Source: Lysobacter sp. Root76 (GTDB lineage Bacteria; Pseudomonadota; Gammaproteobacteria; Xanthomonadales; Xanthomonadaceae). From it: a DNA stretch of 64,000 nt. Position numbers and translations under genes: made by a program. Positions within the stretch are counted from its first letter, which is position 1, and every line of letters begins with the position of its first letter. The notes below the pieces were generated by a model. That model saw only the letters and a list, made by a program, of their open reading frames with translations. It had not been told where the DNA came from and ran no database searches. The stretch covers positions 595,288 to 659,287 of the forward strand of contig NZ_LMIK01000001.1 of NCBI RefSeq assembly GCF_001428685.1, in the 5' to 3' direction. This document shows, one piece after another, positions 30,495 through 39,367 of this stretch.

Positions 30495-31643
30495 TTACGG
30501 GCGCGGGCCCAAGGCCTCGATCACCGGCGCTACCTGCGCCTGTCGGCCCAGCGCCGCGCCGACCCGGGCCAGTGCCGTGGCCAGTTCGTCCTGCGCGTCC
30601 GCACGCAGGGTCGCGTGCCCGACCTTGCGGCCGTCGCGCGAGGACTTGCCGTAATCGTGCCAATGGCCGCCGGCCTCACGCAACACCGCTTCGGCCGCGG
30701 GCATCTCGCCGATCCAGTTGAGCATGCAGGCATGGCCGAGCATGCGCGTGTCGCCCAGCGGCAGGCCGAGCACGGCGCGCAGGTGGTTCTGGAACTGCGA
30801 GGTCTCGCTGCCTTCGATGGTCCAGTGGCCGGAGTTGTGCACGCGCGGCGCGAGTTCGTTGGCCAGCAGTTCGCCGTCGCGGCAAAACAGCTCCAGCGCG
30901 AACACGCCGACGTAGTCCAGCGCTTCGGCGAGCTTGCGCGCGTGCGCATGCGCGGTGCGCGCGAGCGCCTCGTCGGCCTGGGCGGGCGCGAGGCTGGCCG
31001 AGAGCACACCGTCCACGTGCCAGTTTTCGGTGAGCGGCCAGGCCCGGAACTCGCCGTCGCGGCCGCGCACGGCGACCACCGACAGCTCGCGCTCGAAGCG
31101 CACGAAGCCTTCCAGGATCAGCCCGACCGTGGCCGCCTGCGCGCCCAGCGCGGCCCAGGCCGCGTCGGCGTCGGCCGGCGTCTTGATCCGGAACTGGCCC
31201 TTGCCGTCGTAGCCCAGGCGGCGGGTCTTGAGGATGCAGGGCGTTCCGATCGCGGCGATCGCCGCGTCCAGCGCGGCGCGGGTGGCGACGTCGGCGAATT
31301 CGGGCACCGGGATGCCGAGCTCGCGGAACAGGGTCTTCTCGGCCAGGCGGTCCTGGGCCACGCCCAGCGCGCGCGGGCTCGGGAACACCGGTACGCGCTC
31401 GGCCAGCCATTGGCCGGACTCGGCCGGCACGTTCTCGAAATCGAAGGTGGCGACGTCGATCTTGGACGCGAACTCGGCCAGCGCGGCCTGGTCGGTGTAG
31501 TCGCCCACCACCATCGGCGCGAACTGACCGGCGCAGGCGTCGTCGGCGCTGTCCATGACCAGGAAGCGCAGGCCCAGCGGCGCGCCGGACAATGCGAGCA
31601 TGCGGGCGAGCTGCCCGCCGCCGAGGATGCCGACCGTGGTCAT
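30495..31643 (-). CDS. purK: N5-carboxyaminoimidazole ribonucleotide synthase
   Basis: A 382-residue ATP-grasp enzyme. The N-terminal [21 protein letters not shown] is the PurK signature, ATP-grasp core residues are in [19 protein letters not shown], and the C-terminal part has [23 protein letters not shown]. It converts AIR, ATP and bicarbonate to N5-CAIR in purine synthesis. Its ATG overlaps the purE stop by 4 bases, so the two enzymes of the step are co-translated. Confidence 0.96.
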   Translation of the reverse strand: MTTVGILGGGQLARMLALSGAPLGLRFLVMDSADDACAGQFAPMVVGDYTDQAALAEFASKIDVATFDFENVPAESGQWLAERVPVFPSPRALGVAQDRLAEKTLFRELGIPVPEFADVATRAALDAAIAAIGTPCILKTRRLGYDGKGQFRIKTPADADAAWAALGAQAATVGLILEGFVRFERELSVVAVRGRDGEFRAWPLTENWHVDGVLSASLAPAQADEALARTAHAHARKLAEALDYVGVFALELFCRDGELLANELAPRVHNSGHWTIEGSETSQFQNHLRAVLGLPLGDTRMLGHACMLNWIGEMPAAEAVLREAGGHWHDYGKSSRDGRKVGHATLRADAQDELATALARVGAALGRQAQVAPVIEALGPRP

Positions 31644-32173
31644 TTACGCGGATCGTCGTTGGCGAGCACGTCGTCGGTCTGCTTGGCGCGGAACGCGTTC
31701 AGCGCCTGACCGATCGCGGCGTGTTCCGGGGCCAGCAGCGCGGCCGCGAACAGCGCGGCGTTGGCGGCGCCGGCGTTGCCGATCGCGAAGGTGGCGACCG
31801 GGATGCCGGCCGGCATCTGCACGATCGACAGCAGCGAATCCATGCCGTTGAGCGCCTTGGACTGCACCGGCACGCCCAGCACCGGCACCGCGGTCTTGGA
31901 CGCCAGCATGCCCGGCAGGTGGGCGGCGCCGCCGGCGCCGGCGATGATCGCGCGCAGGCCGCGTGCGGCCGCCGTATCGGCGTATTCGAACAGCACGTCC
32001 GGGGTGCGGTGCGCCGAGACCACCCGCACCTCATGCGGCACGCCCAGCGCCTCGAGCTTGGCGGCGGCGTGCTGCATGGTGTCCCAGTCCGAACGCGAGC
32101 CCATGACGATGCCGACCAGCGGCGGCGAGGCGGACGCGGAGCGGTCGGAACCGGGCGAATCGGATGCGGACAT
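31640..32173 (-). CDS. purE: 5-(carboxyamino)imidazole ribonucleotide mutase
   Basis: A 177-residue class I Pur[14 protein letters not shown] and the active-site SAHRTPD, plus [12 protein letters not shown], are diagnostic. The enzyme moves the carboxylate of N5-CAIR to give CAIR. I start at ATG for [12 protein letters not shown], a serine-rich 18-residue extension before the domain. Divergent from the Trm112-like gene; a TAGAAT -10 (32199-32204 on minus) lies in the 64-base gap. Confidence 0.96.
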   Translation of the reverse strand: MSASDSPGSDRSASASPPLVGIVMGSRSDWDTMQHAAAKLEALGVPHEVRVVSAHRTPDVLFEYADTAAARGLRAIIAGAGGAAHLPGMLASKTAVPVLGVPVQSKALNGMDSLLSIVQMPAGIPVATFAIGNAGAANAALFAAALLAPEHAAIGQALNAFRAKQTDDVLANDDPRK

Positions 32174-32237
32174 TGGTCGGGCCTTGGCGCAAAGACGTAT
32201 TCTAACGCCCTGTCCCGTCGTATCGGCACCGCACCGT

Positions 32238-32507
32238 ATGGATCGCAAACTGTTGGACCTGCTCGTCTGCCCCGTCACCCGCCAGCCGCTGCTGCCGCTG
32301 GACAACCGCGGCCTGCAGGCGCTGAACGCCGCGATCGCGGCCAGCGGCGTGGTCCGCGGCGACGGCGCCGCGCAGACCCAGGCCCTGCGCGAGGGCCTGA
32401 TCACCCGCGACCGCAAGACCGTCTACCGCATCGACGACGGCATCCCGGTGCTGCTGGCCGAAGAGGCCGTCGCCACCGCCCAGATCGACGGCTTCCCGTC
32501 GGCATGA
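32238..32507 (+). CDS. Trm112 family protein
   Basis: An 89-residue protein. It starts [21 protein letters not shown], the YcaR/Trm112 zinc-ribbon-like pattern (only one Cys here), and has [19 protein letters not shown]. The family activates methyltransferases in archaea and eukaryotes; bacterial roles are unclear. Its stop overlaps the nadC ATG by 4 bases. Confidence 0.88.
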   Translation: MDRKLLDLLVCPVTRQPLLPLDNRGLQALNAAIAASGVVRGDGAAQTQALREGLITRDRKTVYRIDDGIPVLLAEEAVATAQIDGFPSA

Positions 32508-33379
32508 GCGCACCGATCGCGCCGCCGCCGGCCGAACAGGTCGAAGCCGACGTCGCCCAGGCCCTGGCCGAGGACCTCGGCAGCGGCGACGTCACCGCCG
32601 CCCTGCTCCCGGACATCGCCGACAGCGCCTACCTGCTGTGCAAGGAGCCGGCGGTGGTCTGCGGCCGGCCCTGGTTCGACGCCTGCCACCGCGCTCTGGA
32701 CCCGGACGTACGCATCGCCTGGCGCGTGGCCGAGGGCGACCACGTCGCCGCCGGCACCGTGCTGGCGACCCTGCAGGGCCGCGCACGCGCCCTGGTCAGC
32801 GCCGAGCGCGCTTCGCTGAATTTCATGCAGACCCTGTCGGCCACGGCCACCGTCACCGCGGCCTATGTCGAAGCCGTGCGCGGCACCCGCGCCAAGATCC
32901 TCGACACCCGCAAGACCCTGCCCGGCCTGCGTCTGGCGCAGAAGTACGCGGTGCGCGTGGGCGGCGGCGTCAATCACCGCATCGGCCTGTACGACGCGGT
33001 GATGCTGAAGGAAAACCACGTCCGCGCCGCCGGCTCGCTGACCGCGGCGATCCATGCGGCACGCGCCATGCACCCGACCCTGCCGCTGATCGTCGAGGTC
33101 GAGTCGATCGCGCAATTGCGCGAAGCCCTGGGCGAAGGCTGCGACCGCATCCTGATCGACGACTTCGACGCCGCGACCCGGCGCGAGGCGGTGCGGATCG
33201 CATCCGCCGCGCCCTACCACGGCGCGATCCCGCTGGAAGTATCCGGCGGCGTCGACCTGCCCGGCCTGCGCGCGATCGCCGAGGACGGCGTCGACTGCAT
33301 CTCGATCGGCGGCCTGACCAAGCATGTGCGCGCGATCGATCTGTCGTTGAAGCTGGGCCCGCCGCCGGGCGAGGCCTGA
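32504..33379 (+). CDS. nadC: Nicotinate-nucleotide pyrophosphorylase (carboxylating)
   Basis: A 291-residue quinolinate phosphoribosyltransferase. Motifs: EDLGSGDVTAALL (about 21-33), SAERASLNFMQTLSATAT, RKTLPGLRLAQKYAVRVGGGVNHR (substrate binding) and ISIGGLTKHVRAIDLSL at the end. It makes nicotinate mononucleotide from quinolinate and PRPP in NAD synthesis. ATGA overlap with the Trm112-like gene indicates co-translation. Confidence 0.96.
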   Translation: MSAPIAPPPAEQVEADVAQALAEDLGSGDVTAALLPDIADSAYLLCKEPAVVCGRPWFDACHRALDPDVRIAWRVAEGDHVAAGTVLATLQGRARALVSAERASLNFMQTLSATATVTAAYVEAVRGTRAKILDTRKTLPGLRLAQKYAVRVGGGVNHRIGLYDAVMLKENHVRAAGSLTAAIHAARAMHPTLPLIVEVESIAQLREALGEGCDRILIDDFDAATRREAVRIASAAPYHGAIPLEVSGGVDLPGLRAIAEDGVDCISIGGLTKHVRAIDLSLKLGPPPGEA

Positions 33380-33476
33380 GCCAGCCCGAACGCTTCGGAA
33401 CGCGTTGGCGGAGCTTGCCCGGCCTCGCAGGACGCGGCGGGCACCGCGAACCGCATAGTCCCGAACCGCCCCTCGC

Positions 33477-34274
33477 TCAACGCAGCAGCACGAACCCCAC
33501 CAGCGCCAGCAGCACCGCACCGGCGAGCGCGGCCCAATGCCAGGACGGCCGCCCCAGCTTGACCGGCGCGGCGGCCGGCGCCGGTGCGCCCTCGGCCGCA
33601 GGCGCCTCCTGCAGCGAACCGGTCAGGCGGAAGCGCAGCTGGTCGAAACCGATCTCGTCGCCGACCTGGGCGATCGCGCGCAGCACGCGCCGGCCGTTGA
33701 CCGTGGTGCCGTTGGTCGACCCCAGGTCCTCGATCTGCAGGCCGTCGTGGGTCGGAATCAGGCGTGCGTGCTGACGCGACAGGCCGCTCTGGTCCAGTTG
33801 CAGGCCGCACTCGGGCGCGCGCCCGACCACGGTCGCGGCCAGCAGCGGGAAGCTGCGGCCGAACAGGTCGCCGGACACGCCGCGCAGCACGTAGCGCGGC
33901 AGCACCGGGCGTACCGCGGTCACGCCGGGGTCGTCGTTGGCCGACGGCGGCAGCACGCCGGCGACGCCGCCCTGGTGGCGCACGGCCGACGGCCCGATCG
34001 CCGCCAGACGCGCACGCACCTCGTCGAAAGCGACGTCGTCCCCCGGGCGCAGCGCGATCAGCCCGGCCGCGACCTGGCGGCCGTTGACGCGCACCTGCGC
34101 GCCGGGCGGCACATCCAGCATCACGCCCTGCGCGCTTACGTGCAGTTGGCAGTGCTGGGGCATGACCCCCGGCCGGTCGAGGACGATGGTGGATTCGGGG
34201 TCGGAGCCGACCCGGTTGACGCCGTGGCCCAGCAATACCTGCGGATGCTCGCCATCCGGAAAGACCAGTTTCAT
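33477..34274 (-). CDS. Double FHA-domain protein with C-terminal membrane anchor
   Basis: A 265-residue protein. The first FHA-like domain (about 1-95) is degenerate: NRVGSDPEST and QHCQLHV. The second (about 125-215) is canonical: VVGRAPECGLQLDQSGLSRQHARL followed by DLGSTNGTTVNGRRV. A Pro/Ala-rich linker precedes a single C-terminal TM segment (WAALAGAVLLALVGFVLL) ending in Arg, so the FHA domains are cytoplasmic and tail-anchored. FHA domains bind phosphothreonine peptides. No kinase is adjacent. Role unknown. Confidence 0.88.
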   Translation of the reverse strand: MKLVFPDGEHPQVLLGHGVNRVGSDPESTIVLDRPGVMPQHCQLHVSAQGVMLDVPPGAQVRVNGRQVAAGLIALRPGDDVAFDEVRARLAAIGPSAVRHQGGVAGVLPPSANDDPGVTAVRPVLPRYVLRGVSGDLFGRSFPLLAATVVGRAPECGLQLDQSGLSRQHARLIPTHDGLQIEDLGSTNGTTVNGRRVLRAIAQVGDEIGFDQLRFRLTGSLQEAPAAEGAPAPAAAPVKLGRPSWHWAALAGAVLLALVGFVLLR

Positions 34275-34353
34275 AAGTTGTATGTTTCCCCCTGTTGCGC
34301 AAGCGTAGGGCATAAGCCTTGCGAGTGGCGCATACCGAGACCACATTGAAAAC

Positions 34354-34677
34354 ATGCCTACTTTGATTCTGTTAATGATCCTGGGCGCCGCGGCGTTCTC
34401 GTTCTGGAGCGCCGGGCGCGCCGCCGCCGAGCGCGCCGAGGCCCTGGGCCGCGACGCCTGCCGCAACGCCGGGGTGCAGTGGCTGGACCAGAGCGTGCAC
34501 GCCACCGGCATGCGCCTGTGCCGTCACGACAACGGCTGGCTCGGGCTAGAGCGGACCTTCCGCTTCGACTACTCGCTGGACGGCCAGGACCGCCACATCG
34601 GCCGCATGATCCTGCGCGGCGAGCGCCTGATCGCGTTCAGCGGGCCGGTGACGCGGGAGCCGACGCAGTTGCATTGA
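34354..34677 (+). CDS. DUF3301 domain membrane protein
   Basis: A 107-residue protein with one N-terminal TM segment (MPTLILLMILGAAAFSFWSA) and the DUF3301 pattern: ACRNAGVQWLDQSVHATGMRL and FRFDYSLDGQDRHIGRMILRGERL. Function is unknown. Divergent from the FHA gene. Confidence 0.85.
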   Translation: MPTLILLMILGAAAFSFWSAGRAAAERAEALGRDACRNAGVQWLDQSVHATGMRLCRHDNGWLGLERTFRFDYSLDGQDRHIGRMILRGERLIAFSGPVTREPTQLH

Positions 34678-34725
34678 GGGGCTCCGCCGAAGCGGGCCGT
34701 AGCGGCACGGCAGCGGGACGACGAT

Positions 34726-34816
34726 TTCTGTGGGAGCGGCGTAAGCCGCGATCGCGAAATCCGGTTGCGACGCCGTTCGCGGTGGCGAAATCGCGGCTTA
34801 CGCCGCTCCCACAGAA
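34726..34816. repeat. REP-like palindromic element, two inverted copies
   Basis: Two perfect 27-base inverted arms (34726-34752 and 34790-34816) with core TGGGAGCGGCGTAAGCCGCG, separated by 37 bases. Each arm also folds on itself (GCGGCgtaaGCCGC). It lies between convergent genes DUF3301 and sspB. Related copies are at 34915, 54821, 57459 and 57602. The 299-base gap 34678-34976 contains only these repeats. Confidence 0.9.
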
Positions 34817-34914
34817 GGCACCGTGGGCTGCGCTGGGACCGGCATCCGCCGCCGGGACGGACGGCAGCGCTGCAACGGAAACGGGAGTGGCGCTGCCGAT
34901 CGGGCTGGCGCGGT

Positions 34915-34937
34915 CGCGGCTTACGCCGCTCCTACCC
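34915..34937 (-). repeat. REP-like element, single copy
   Basis: TCGCGGCTTACGCCGCTCCTACC, the same family as the pair just upstream with TACC instead of CACA at the end. Confidence 0.8.
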
Positions 34938-34976
34938 TAGGGCGGGCGGTGCATCCGTGCCCGGATCTGCTCCGGC

Positions 34977-35480
34977 TTACTTCACCACCCGCAAATGCCC
35001 GCCGCGGCGCGGCGTGGGGGTGTGGGGGCCGTCGTCGTCGCCGTCGGACAGGGGGTCGCTGGGGACCGCGCTCAAGGGCGCGTGACCCGGCGCCATCGGC
35101 TCGTCGAAATCCTCGGACGGGTCGTCGTGGCCGCCTTCGTGGGTGGTCCCTTCGTCCGGCAGGGCCATGCCCTGCCCGGTCTCGCGGGCGTAGATCGCCA
35201 GCACCGCGCCCACCGGCACCGAGACCGGATGGCTGACGCCGCCGAAGCGGGCGCTGAAGCGGATCGTGTCGTTACCCATTTCCAGGCGCGAGACCGCGCG
35301 CTCGGCCACGTTCAGCACGATCTTGCCGTCCTTCACCGCATGGGTCGGGACCTGGACCATGGGCCGGGTGGCGTCGACCAGCAGGTGCGGGGTCATGCCG
35401 TTGTCGGCGATCCACTCGTACAGCGCCCGCAGCAGGTACGGGCGGTGGCTGGTCATGCTGGGGGCGTTCTCGTCACTCAT
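34977..35480 (-). CDS. sspB: ClpXP protease specificity-enhancing factor
   Basis: A 167-residue adaptor. The substrate-binding domain has RPYLLRALYEWIADNGMTPHLLVDA, then FSARFGGVSHPVSVPVGAVLAIYARETGQGM. An acidic Asp/Glu/Pro-rich linker leads to the C-terminal tail GGHLRVVK, the ClpX-binding module. It delivers ssrA-tagged proteins to ClpXP. It follows sspA by 126 bases. Confidence 0.95.
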   Translation of the reverse strand: MSDENAPSMTSHRPYLLRALYEWIADNGMTPHLLVDATRPMVQVPTHAVKDGKIVLNVAERAVSRLEMGNDTIRFSARFGGVSHPVSVPVGAVLAIYARETGQGMALPDEGTTHEGGHDDPSEDFDEPMAPGHAPLSAVPSDPLSDGDDDGPHTPTPRRGGHLRVVK

Positions 35481-35527
35481 GCCGCCAGTTTAGCGCCTGG
35501 CCGGCGATCCCGACGTGCCTGTCGTCC

Positions 35528-35551
35528 GCGATCCGGCGGTCGCCGGATCGC
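35528..35551 (-). other. Stem-loop between sspA and sspB
   Basis: A perfect 10-bp stem GCGATCCGGC/GCCGGATCGC with a 4-base loop, no U run. Possible RNA-processing or stability element within sspAB. Confidence 0.4.
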
Positions 35552-35606
35552 GCAAGGCGGACGGGGCCGGCGGATACAGGGCCGGCGCCCCGCTGCAGCC
35601 AGCGTG

Positions 35607-36242
35607 TCAGGCCGGCATGTCGCGCAGCTTGCGTTCCTGGTCGGTCAGGCTGCGGGTGAAGCCGGGATTGCGGAAAATGCGGTTGCCGTAGTCCTCGATC
35701 GCCTTGCCGTCCTTCGGCAGCGCCACGCCCAGCGAGTCCAGGCGCCAGATGATCGGGGCCATGGCGCAGTCGGCCAGGCTCATTTCCGGGTTGAGGAAGA
35801 ACTTGCTGGCCTTGAACAGCGGCACCGAGGCGGTCAGCAGTTCCTTCAGGCGCTTGCGTGCGGCTTCGGCCTGGGCCTTGTTGCCCAGCTGGATCGCCTG
35901 CACCTGCGGCACCCAGTCGTGTTCCAGGCGCAGCGTCGCCAGGCGCAGGCGCGCGCGCGACAGCGGATCGACCGGCATCAGCGGCGGATGCGGGTAGCGC
36001 TCGTCCAGGTATTCGCTGACCACACTGGCCGCGTACAGCACCAGATCGCGCTCGACCAGGGTCGGCACCGAGTGGTACGGGTTGAGATCGACCAGGTCTT
36101 CGGGCGGGTTCTGCGGATCCACCGGAATCAGGTCGTAGGTGACGCCCTTGGCGGCCAACACCAGGCGCACGCGATGACACAGCACGCAGTCGGTGGAGGA
36201 AAACAGGGTCAGGGCATTACGCATACGTGGACTCGCCGCCAT
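35607..36242 (-). CDS. sspA: Stringent starvation protein A
   Basis: A 211-residue GST-fold protein that binds RNA polymerase. It starts MAASPRMRNALTLFSSTDCVLCHRVRLVLAAKG; the following PVDPQNPPEDLVDLNPYHSVPTL is the SspA-type thioredoxin domain, which lacks a GST catalytic residue. The C-terminal helical domain has MSLADCAMAPIIWRLDSLG. I start at the second of two adjacent ATGs because GAGAGG is then 6 bases away. It is downstream of petABC as usual in beta/gammaproteobacteria. Confidence 0.94.
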   Translation of the reverse strand: MAASPRMRNALTLFSSTDCVLCHRVRLVLAAKGVTYDLIPVDPQNPPEDLVDLNPYHSVPTLVERDLVLYAASVVSEYLDERYPHPPLMPVDPLSRARLRLATLRLEHDWVPQVQAIQLGNKAQAEAARKRLKELLTASVPLFKASKFFLNPEMSLADCAMAPIIWRLDSLGVALPKDGKAIEDYGNRIFRNPGFTRSLTDQERKLRDMPA

Positions 36243-36380
36243 CATCGACCTCTCCAGCAACCGGAATCCGCCGGTCGCAAGACGCCCCCCACCCCGTGTG
36301 GGCGGTCGTCACGGTCCCCGAGCGTATGCGCTTTCCCCCCTTCCGCGAAAGGCTCCGGCGTCCTGGCCGGCCTTACGAGG

Positions 36381-36408
36381 AAGGCCCGCGCATCGCTGCG
36401 CGGGCCTT
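36381..36408 (-). terminator. Hairpin after petC (terminator-like)
   Basis: An 11-bp stem AAGGCCCGCGC/GCGCGGGCCTT with a 6-base loop, 12 bases after the petC stop. No U tract, so it could be weak and allow read-through into sspA. Confidence 0.5.
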
Positions 36409-36419
36409 GCGGGGAAAAC

Positions 36420-37265
36420 TCAGTGTTCGACGTCTCGCCAGTACTCGCTCTTGAGCAGGTAGGCCAGGAAGGTGAACACCGCCAGGAACAGGACCACCCA
36501 AACGCCGAGACTCTGGCGCTTGAGCGCGGCCGGTTCGCCGGCGTACTCGAGAAATGCGGTGATATCGCGCACCGATTGATTGAACTGCTCCGGCGCGACC
36601 GAGCCCGCGGCGCCGGCTTCGAAGTGCGTGAAGCACTTGCCGTCGACTTCGCTGCTGCCGTGCGGGCATTCCAGGATCGGCTTGCCCTTGTCGTCCTTCT
36701 TCTCGCCGAACATGCCGTGCGCCGGCACCTTGTCGGTGAACTTCGGCGTCTGCGTGCCCTGCATCTGCCACAGCGGATTGGGCATCGAGGCATTCGGGAA
36801 CAGGGCGTTGTTCCAGCCCAGCGGACGCGCCTCGTCCAGGTAGAAGGACTTCAGGTAGGTGTAGATCCAGTCGCTGCCGCGCACGCGCGCGATCACGCTC
36901 AGGTCCGGCGGCATCTTGCCGAACCACTGGTTGGCGTGTTCCGGCGTCAGGCTGACCTCGATTTGCTCGCCGAACTTGGCGCCGGTGAAGTTGAGGTTGG
37001 TCATGACCTCGTCTTCGCTCAGGCCCAGGTCCTGGGCGATGCGCGAATAGCGCAGGTACTTCAGCGAATGGCAGCCGGAGCAATAGTTCATGTACAGCTG
37101 GGCGCCGCGCTGCAGCGACGCGCGGTCGCCCAGGTCGGTGCCCGACTGCATCAGGTTGCCGCCGCCGGAAGCGAAGGCGGTGGCCGACACGAGCATGCCG
37201 GCGGCGAAGGTGGCGAGCTTCTTCACGATGCGGTTCTTCATCAGAGGCTGGCTGGTCTTAGTCAT
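36420..37265 (-). CDS. petC: Cytochrome c1 of the bc1 complex
   Basis: A 281-residue protein. Heme c motif CSGCH at 62-66 (YMNYCSGCHSLKYLRYSR), the axial Met region MPNPLW and a C-terminal TM anchor (WVVLFLAVFTFLAYLLKS) before EYWRDVEH. The N-terminal signal peptide is preceded by a short extension; an internal Met (MKNRIVKKL) is an alternative start. Periplasmic, passes electrons from Rieske to soluble cytochrome c. Overlaps petB by 8 bases. Confidence 0.95.
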   Translation of the reverse strand: MTKTSQPLMKNRIVKKLATFAAGMLVSATAFASGGGNLMQSGTDLGDRASLQRGAQLYMNYCSGCHSLKYLRYSRIAQDLGLSEDEVMTNLNFTGAKFGEQIEVSLTPEHANQWFGKMPPDLSVIARVRGSDWIYTYLKSFYLDEARPLGWNNALFPNASMPNPLWQMQGTQTPKFTDKVPAHGMFGEKKDDKGKPILECPHGSSEVDGKCFTHFEAGAAGSVAPEQFNQSVRDITAFLEYAGEPAALKRQSLGVWVVLFLAVFTFLAYLLKSEYWRDVEH

Positions 37266-38517
37266 GCATCGTCACCCGTTCCGGCACCGGCTTGGTCTTA
37301 TCGAGCTTGGTCCACAGCGGCATGGTGATGAAGAAAGCGAAGTACAGGAAGGTCAGCACGCGGCCGACGATGGTCTCGACCGGATCGGTACCCGGACCGG
37401 CGCCGATCTTGCCCAGCCACACGAAGCTCAGCGCGAACACGCCCAGCAGCACCTTGGACAGGATGCCGCGGTAGCGGTAGGACTTGACCTTGGCGCGGTC
37501 CAGCCACGGCACCAGGAACAGGATCGCGATCGCGCCGAACATCACCAGCACGCCCGACAGCTTGTGCGGGATCACGCGCAGCATCGCGTAGTACGGCGTG
37601 TAGTACCACACCGGCTTGATGTGCTCCGGCGTCACCAGGCGGTTGGCCTCGGTGAAGTTGTCGTGCTCCAGGAACCAGCCGCCGAACGCCGGCGCGAAGA
37701 AGATGATGAACGCGGCGATGATCAGGAAGAAGCCGACGCCCACCAGGTCCTTGACCGTGTAGTACGGGTGGAACGGGATGCCGTCCTTGGGCTTGTTCGC
37801 ATCCCAGCGGTTGCCCTTCGGGCCCTTCTTGATGTCGACGCCGTCGGGGTTGTTGGAACCGACTTCGTGCAGCGCGCCCAGGTGCAGCACGACCAGCAGC
37901 AGCAGCACCAGCGGCAGCGCGATCACGTGCAGGGCGAAGAAGCGGTTGAGGGTGGCGTCGCCGGGCAGGTAGTCGCCCATGATCCACTCGGTCAGGCCGT
38001 TGCCGATCACCGGGATCGCGCCGAACAGCGAGATGATCACCTTGGCGCCCCAGAACGACATCTGGCCCCAGGGCAGCACGTAGCCCATGAAGGCTTCGGC
38101 CATCAGCACCAGGTAGATCAGCATGCCCAGGATCCACACCAGCTCGCGCGGCTTCTGGTACGAGCCGTACAGCAGGCCGCGGAACATGTGCAGGTAGACG
38201 ACGATGAAGAACAGCGAGGCGCCGGTGCTGTGCATGTAGCGGATCAGCCAGCCCCACTCCACGTCGCGCATGATGTATTCGACCGACGAGAACGCTTCGG
38301 CCGCGGACGGCTTGAAGTGCATCGTCAGGAAGATGCCGGTCAGGATCTGGTTGACCAGCACCAGCAGCGCCAGCGAACCGAAGTAGTACCAGACGTTGAA
38401 GTTCTTGGGCGCGTAGTACTCGGTCATGTGCTTGCGGTAGACCGGCATCATGCCGGGCGCGCGCGCGTTGACCCAATCCCAGACGCCGTTGGCGGTGCGG
38501 GTAATGATGTTGGACAT
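37258..38517 (-). CDS. petB: Cytochrome b of the bc1 complex
   Basis: A 419-residue integral membrane protein with about eight TM helices. Heme-binding helices have MHFKPSAAEAFSSVEYIMRDVEWGWLIRYMHSTGASLFF (helix B) and the helix D part LNRFFALHVIALPLVLL; the PEWY-type Qo motif is seen as TPEHIKPVWYYTPYYA region, here PVWY. It forms the quinone-oxidising core. Stop is followed at 3 bases by nothing in between petA, which lies upstream. Confidence 0.96.
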   Translation of the reverse strand: MSNIITRTANGVWDWVNARAPGMMPVYRKHMTEYYAPKNFNVWYYFGSLALLVLVNQILTGIFLTMHFKPSAAEAFSSVEYIMRDVEWGWLIRYMHSTGASLFFIVVYLHMFRGLLYGSYQKPRELVWILGMLIYLVLMAEAFMGYVLPWGQMSFWGAKVIISLFGAIPVIGNGLTEWIMGDYLPGDATLNRFFALHVIALPLVLLLLVVLHLGALHEVGSNNPDGVDIKKGPKGNRWDANKPKDGIPFHPYYTVKDLVGVGFFLIIAAFIIFFAPAFGGWFLEHDNFTEANRLVTPEHIKPVWYYTPYYAMLRVIPHKLSGVLVMFGAIAILFLVPWLDRAKVKSYRYRGILSKVLLGVFALSFVWLGKIGAGPGTDPVETIVGRVLTFLYFAFFITMPLWTKLDKTKPVPERVTMHD

Positions 38518-38520
38518 GAC

Positions 38521-39132
38521 TTACGCCGCTCCCTTCGGATCCACGCCGATGATGATCGTGGTGTCGTTTTCGTAGTGGTGCGGCGGCACCAGCAGATTGA
38601 TCGGCGCCGGAACGCCCTGGAACACGCGGCCGGCCATGTCGAAGCGCGACTTGTGGCAGGGGCAGAAGTAACCGCCCTTCCACTCCGGATCGAACGGTTC
38701 CGGACGGATCTCAGCCTTCATTTCCGGCGAGCAGCCCAGGTGGGTGCACAGGCCGACCAGGACCGAGATGTCCTTCTTGATCGAGCGGAACTCGCCCTTG
38801 ACGTAGGACGGCTGCTGATCGAGGTTTTCCGACTTCGGATCGCGCAGATGGCTGTCCAGAGTCGGCAGCGCTTCCAGGACCGCCTTGGAGCGCTTGACGA
38901 TCCAGATCGGCTGGCCGCGCCATTCGAAGACCAGACGCTGGCCTTCTTCCAGGGCGCTGATGTCGGCTGTCACCGGAGCGCCGGCGAGCTGAGCGCGCGC
39001 GCTGGGGTTCCAGGACTTGATGAAGGGCACCGCCGCAAAACCGGCCCCGACCGCGCCGACCACTGCCGTGGTCGCCGTCAGGAACCGACGGCGGCCCGTA
39101 TTGATAGGATCGTTGACCCCTTGGTTGGCCAT
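38521..39132 (-). CDS. petA: Rieske iron-sulfur subunit of the bc1 complex
   Basis: A 203-residue protein. Tat-like N-terminus NTGRRRFLTATTAVVGAVGAGFAAVPF gives an uncleaved TM anchor; the [2Fe-2S] ligands are in CTHLGC (129-134) and CPCH (157-160). I start at MANQGVNDP. First gene of petABC, with a good promoter at 39217-39246. Only 3 bases separate it from petB. Confidence 0.96.
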   Translation of the reverse strand: MANQGVNDPINTGRRRFLTATTAVVGAVGAGFAAVPFIKSWNPSARAQLAGAPVTADISALEEGQRLVFEWRGQPIWIVKRSKAVLEALPTLDSHLRDPKSENLDQQPSYVKGEFRSIKKDISVLVGLCTHLGCSPEMKAEIRPEPFDPEWKGGYFCPCHKSRFDMAGRVFQGVPAPINLLVPPHHYENDTTIIIGVDPKGAA

Positions 39133-39216
39133 CCGGCACTCCGCAAAGCTGCAATTCGAAGTTACGCCGCACAGCACGCCGCCACTGGCGACTGCTCGCG
39201 GCTCAAAAGACGGGGA

Positions 39217-39246
39217 AGTGTAACGGAACGGTTAACGGCCCGACAA
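39217..39246 (-). promoter_or_regulatory. Promoter of petABC
   Basis: On the minus strand TTGTCG (39241-39246) and TACACT (39217-39222), 18-base spacer, about 85 bases upstream of petA. The hexamers equal those of the tRNA-Val promoter. Confidence 0.6.
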
Positions 39247-39367
39247 TCCGCCGCTGCGGCGAAACCCTCCCGCGGGTGCGCGCCCGACGCCGCCGGACCC
39301 ATGCGCGGCACGCGCGCAGGGCGCCGATCGCGCCGCGATCGTCGCGGAAACGTCCATGGGGCGGGGA

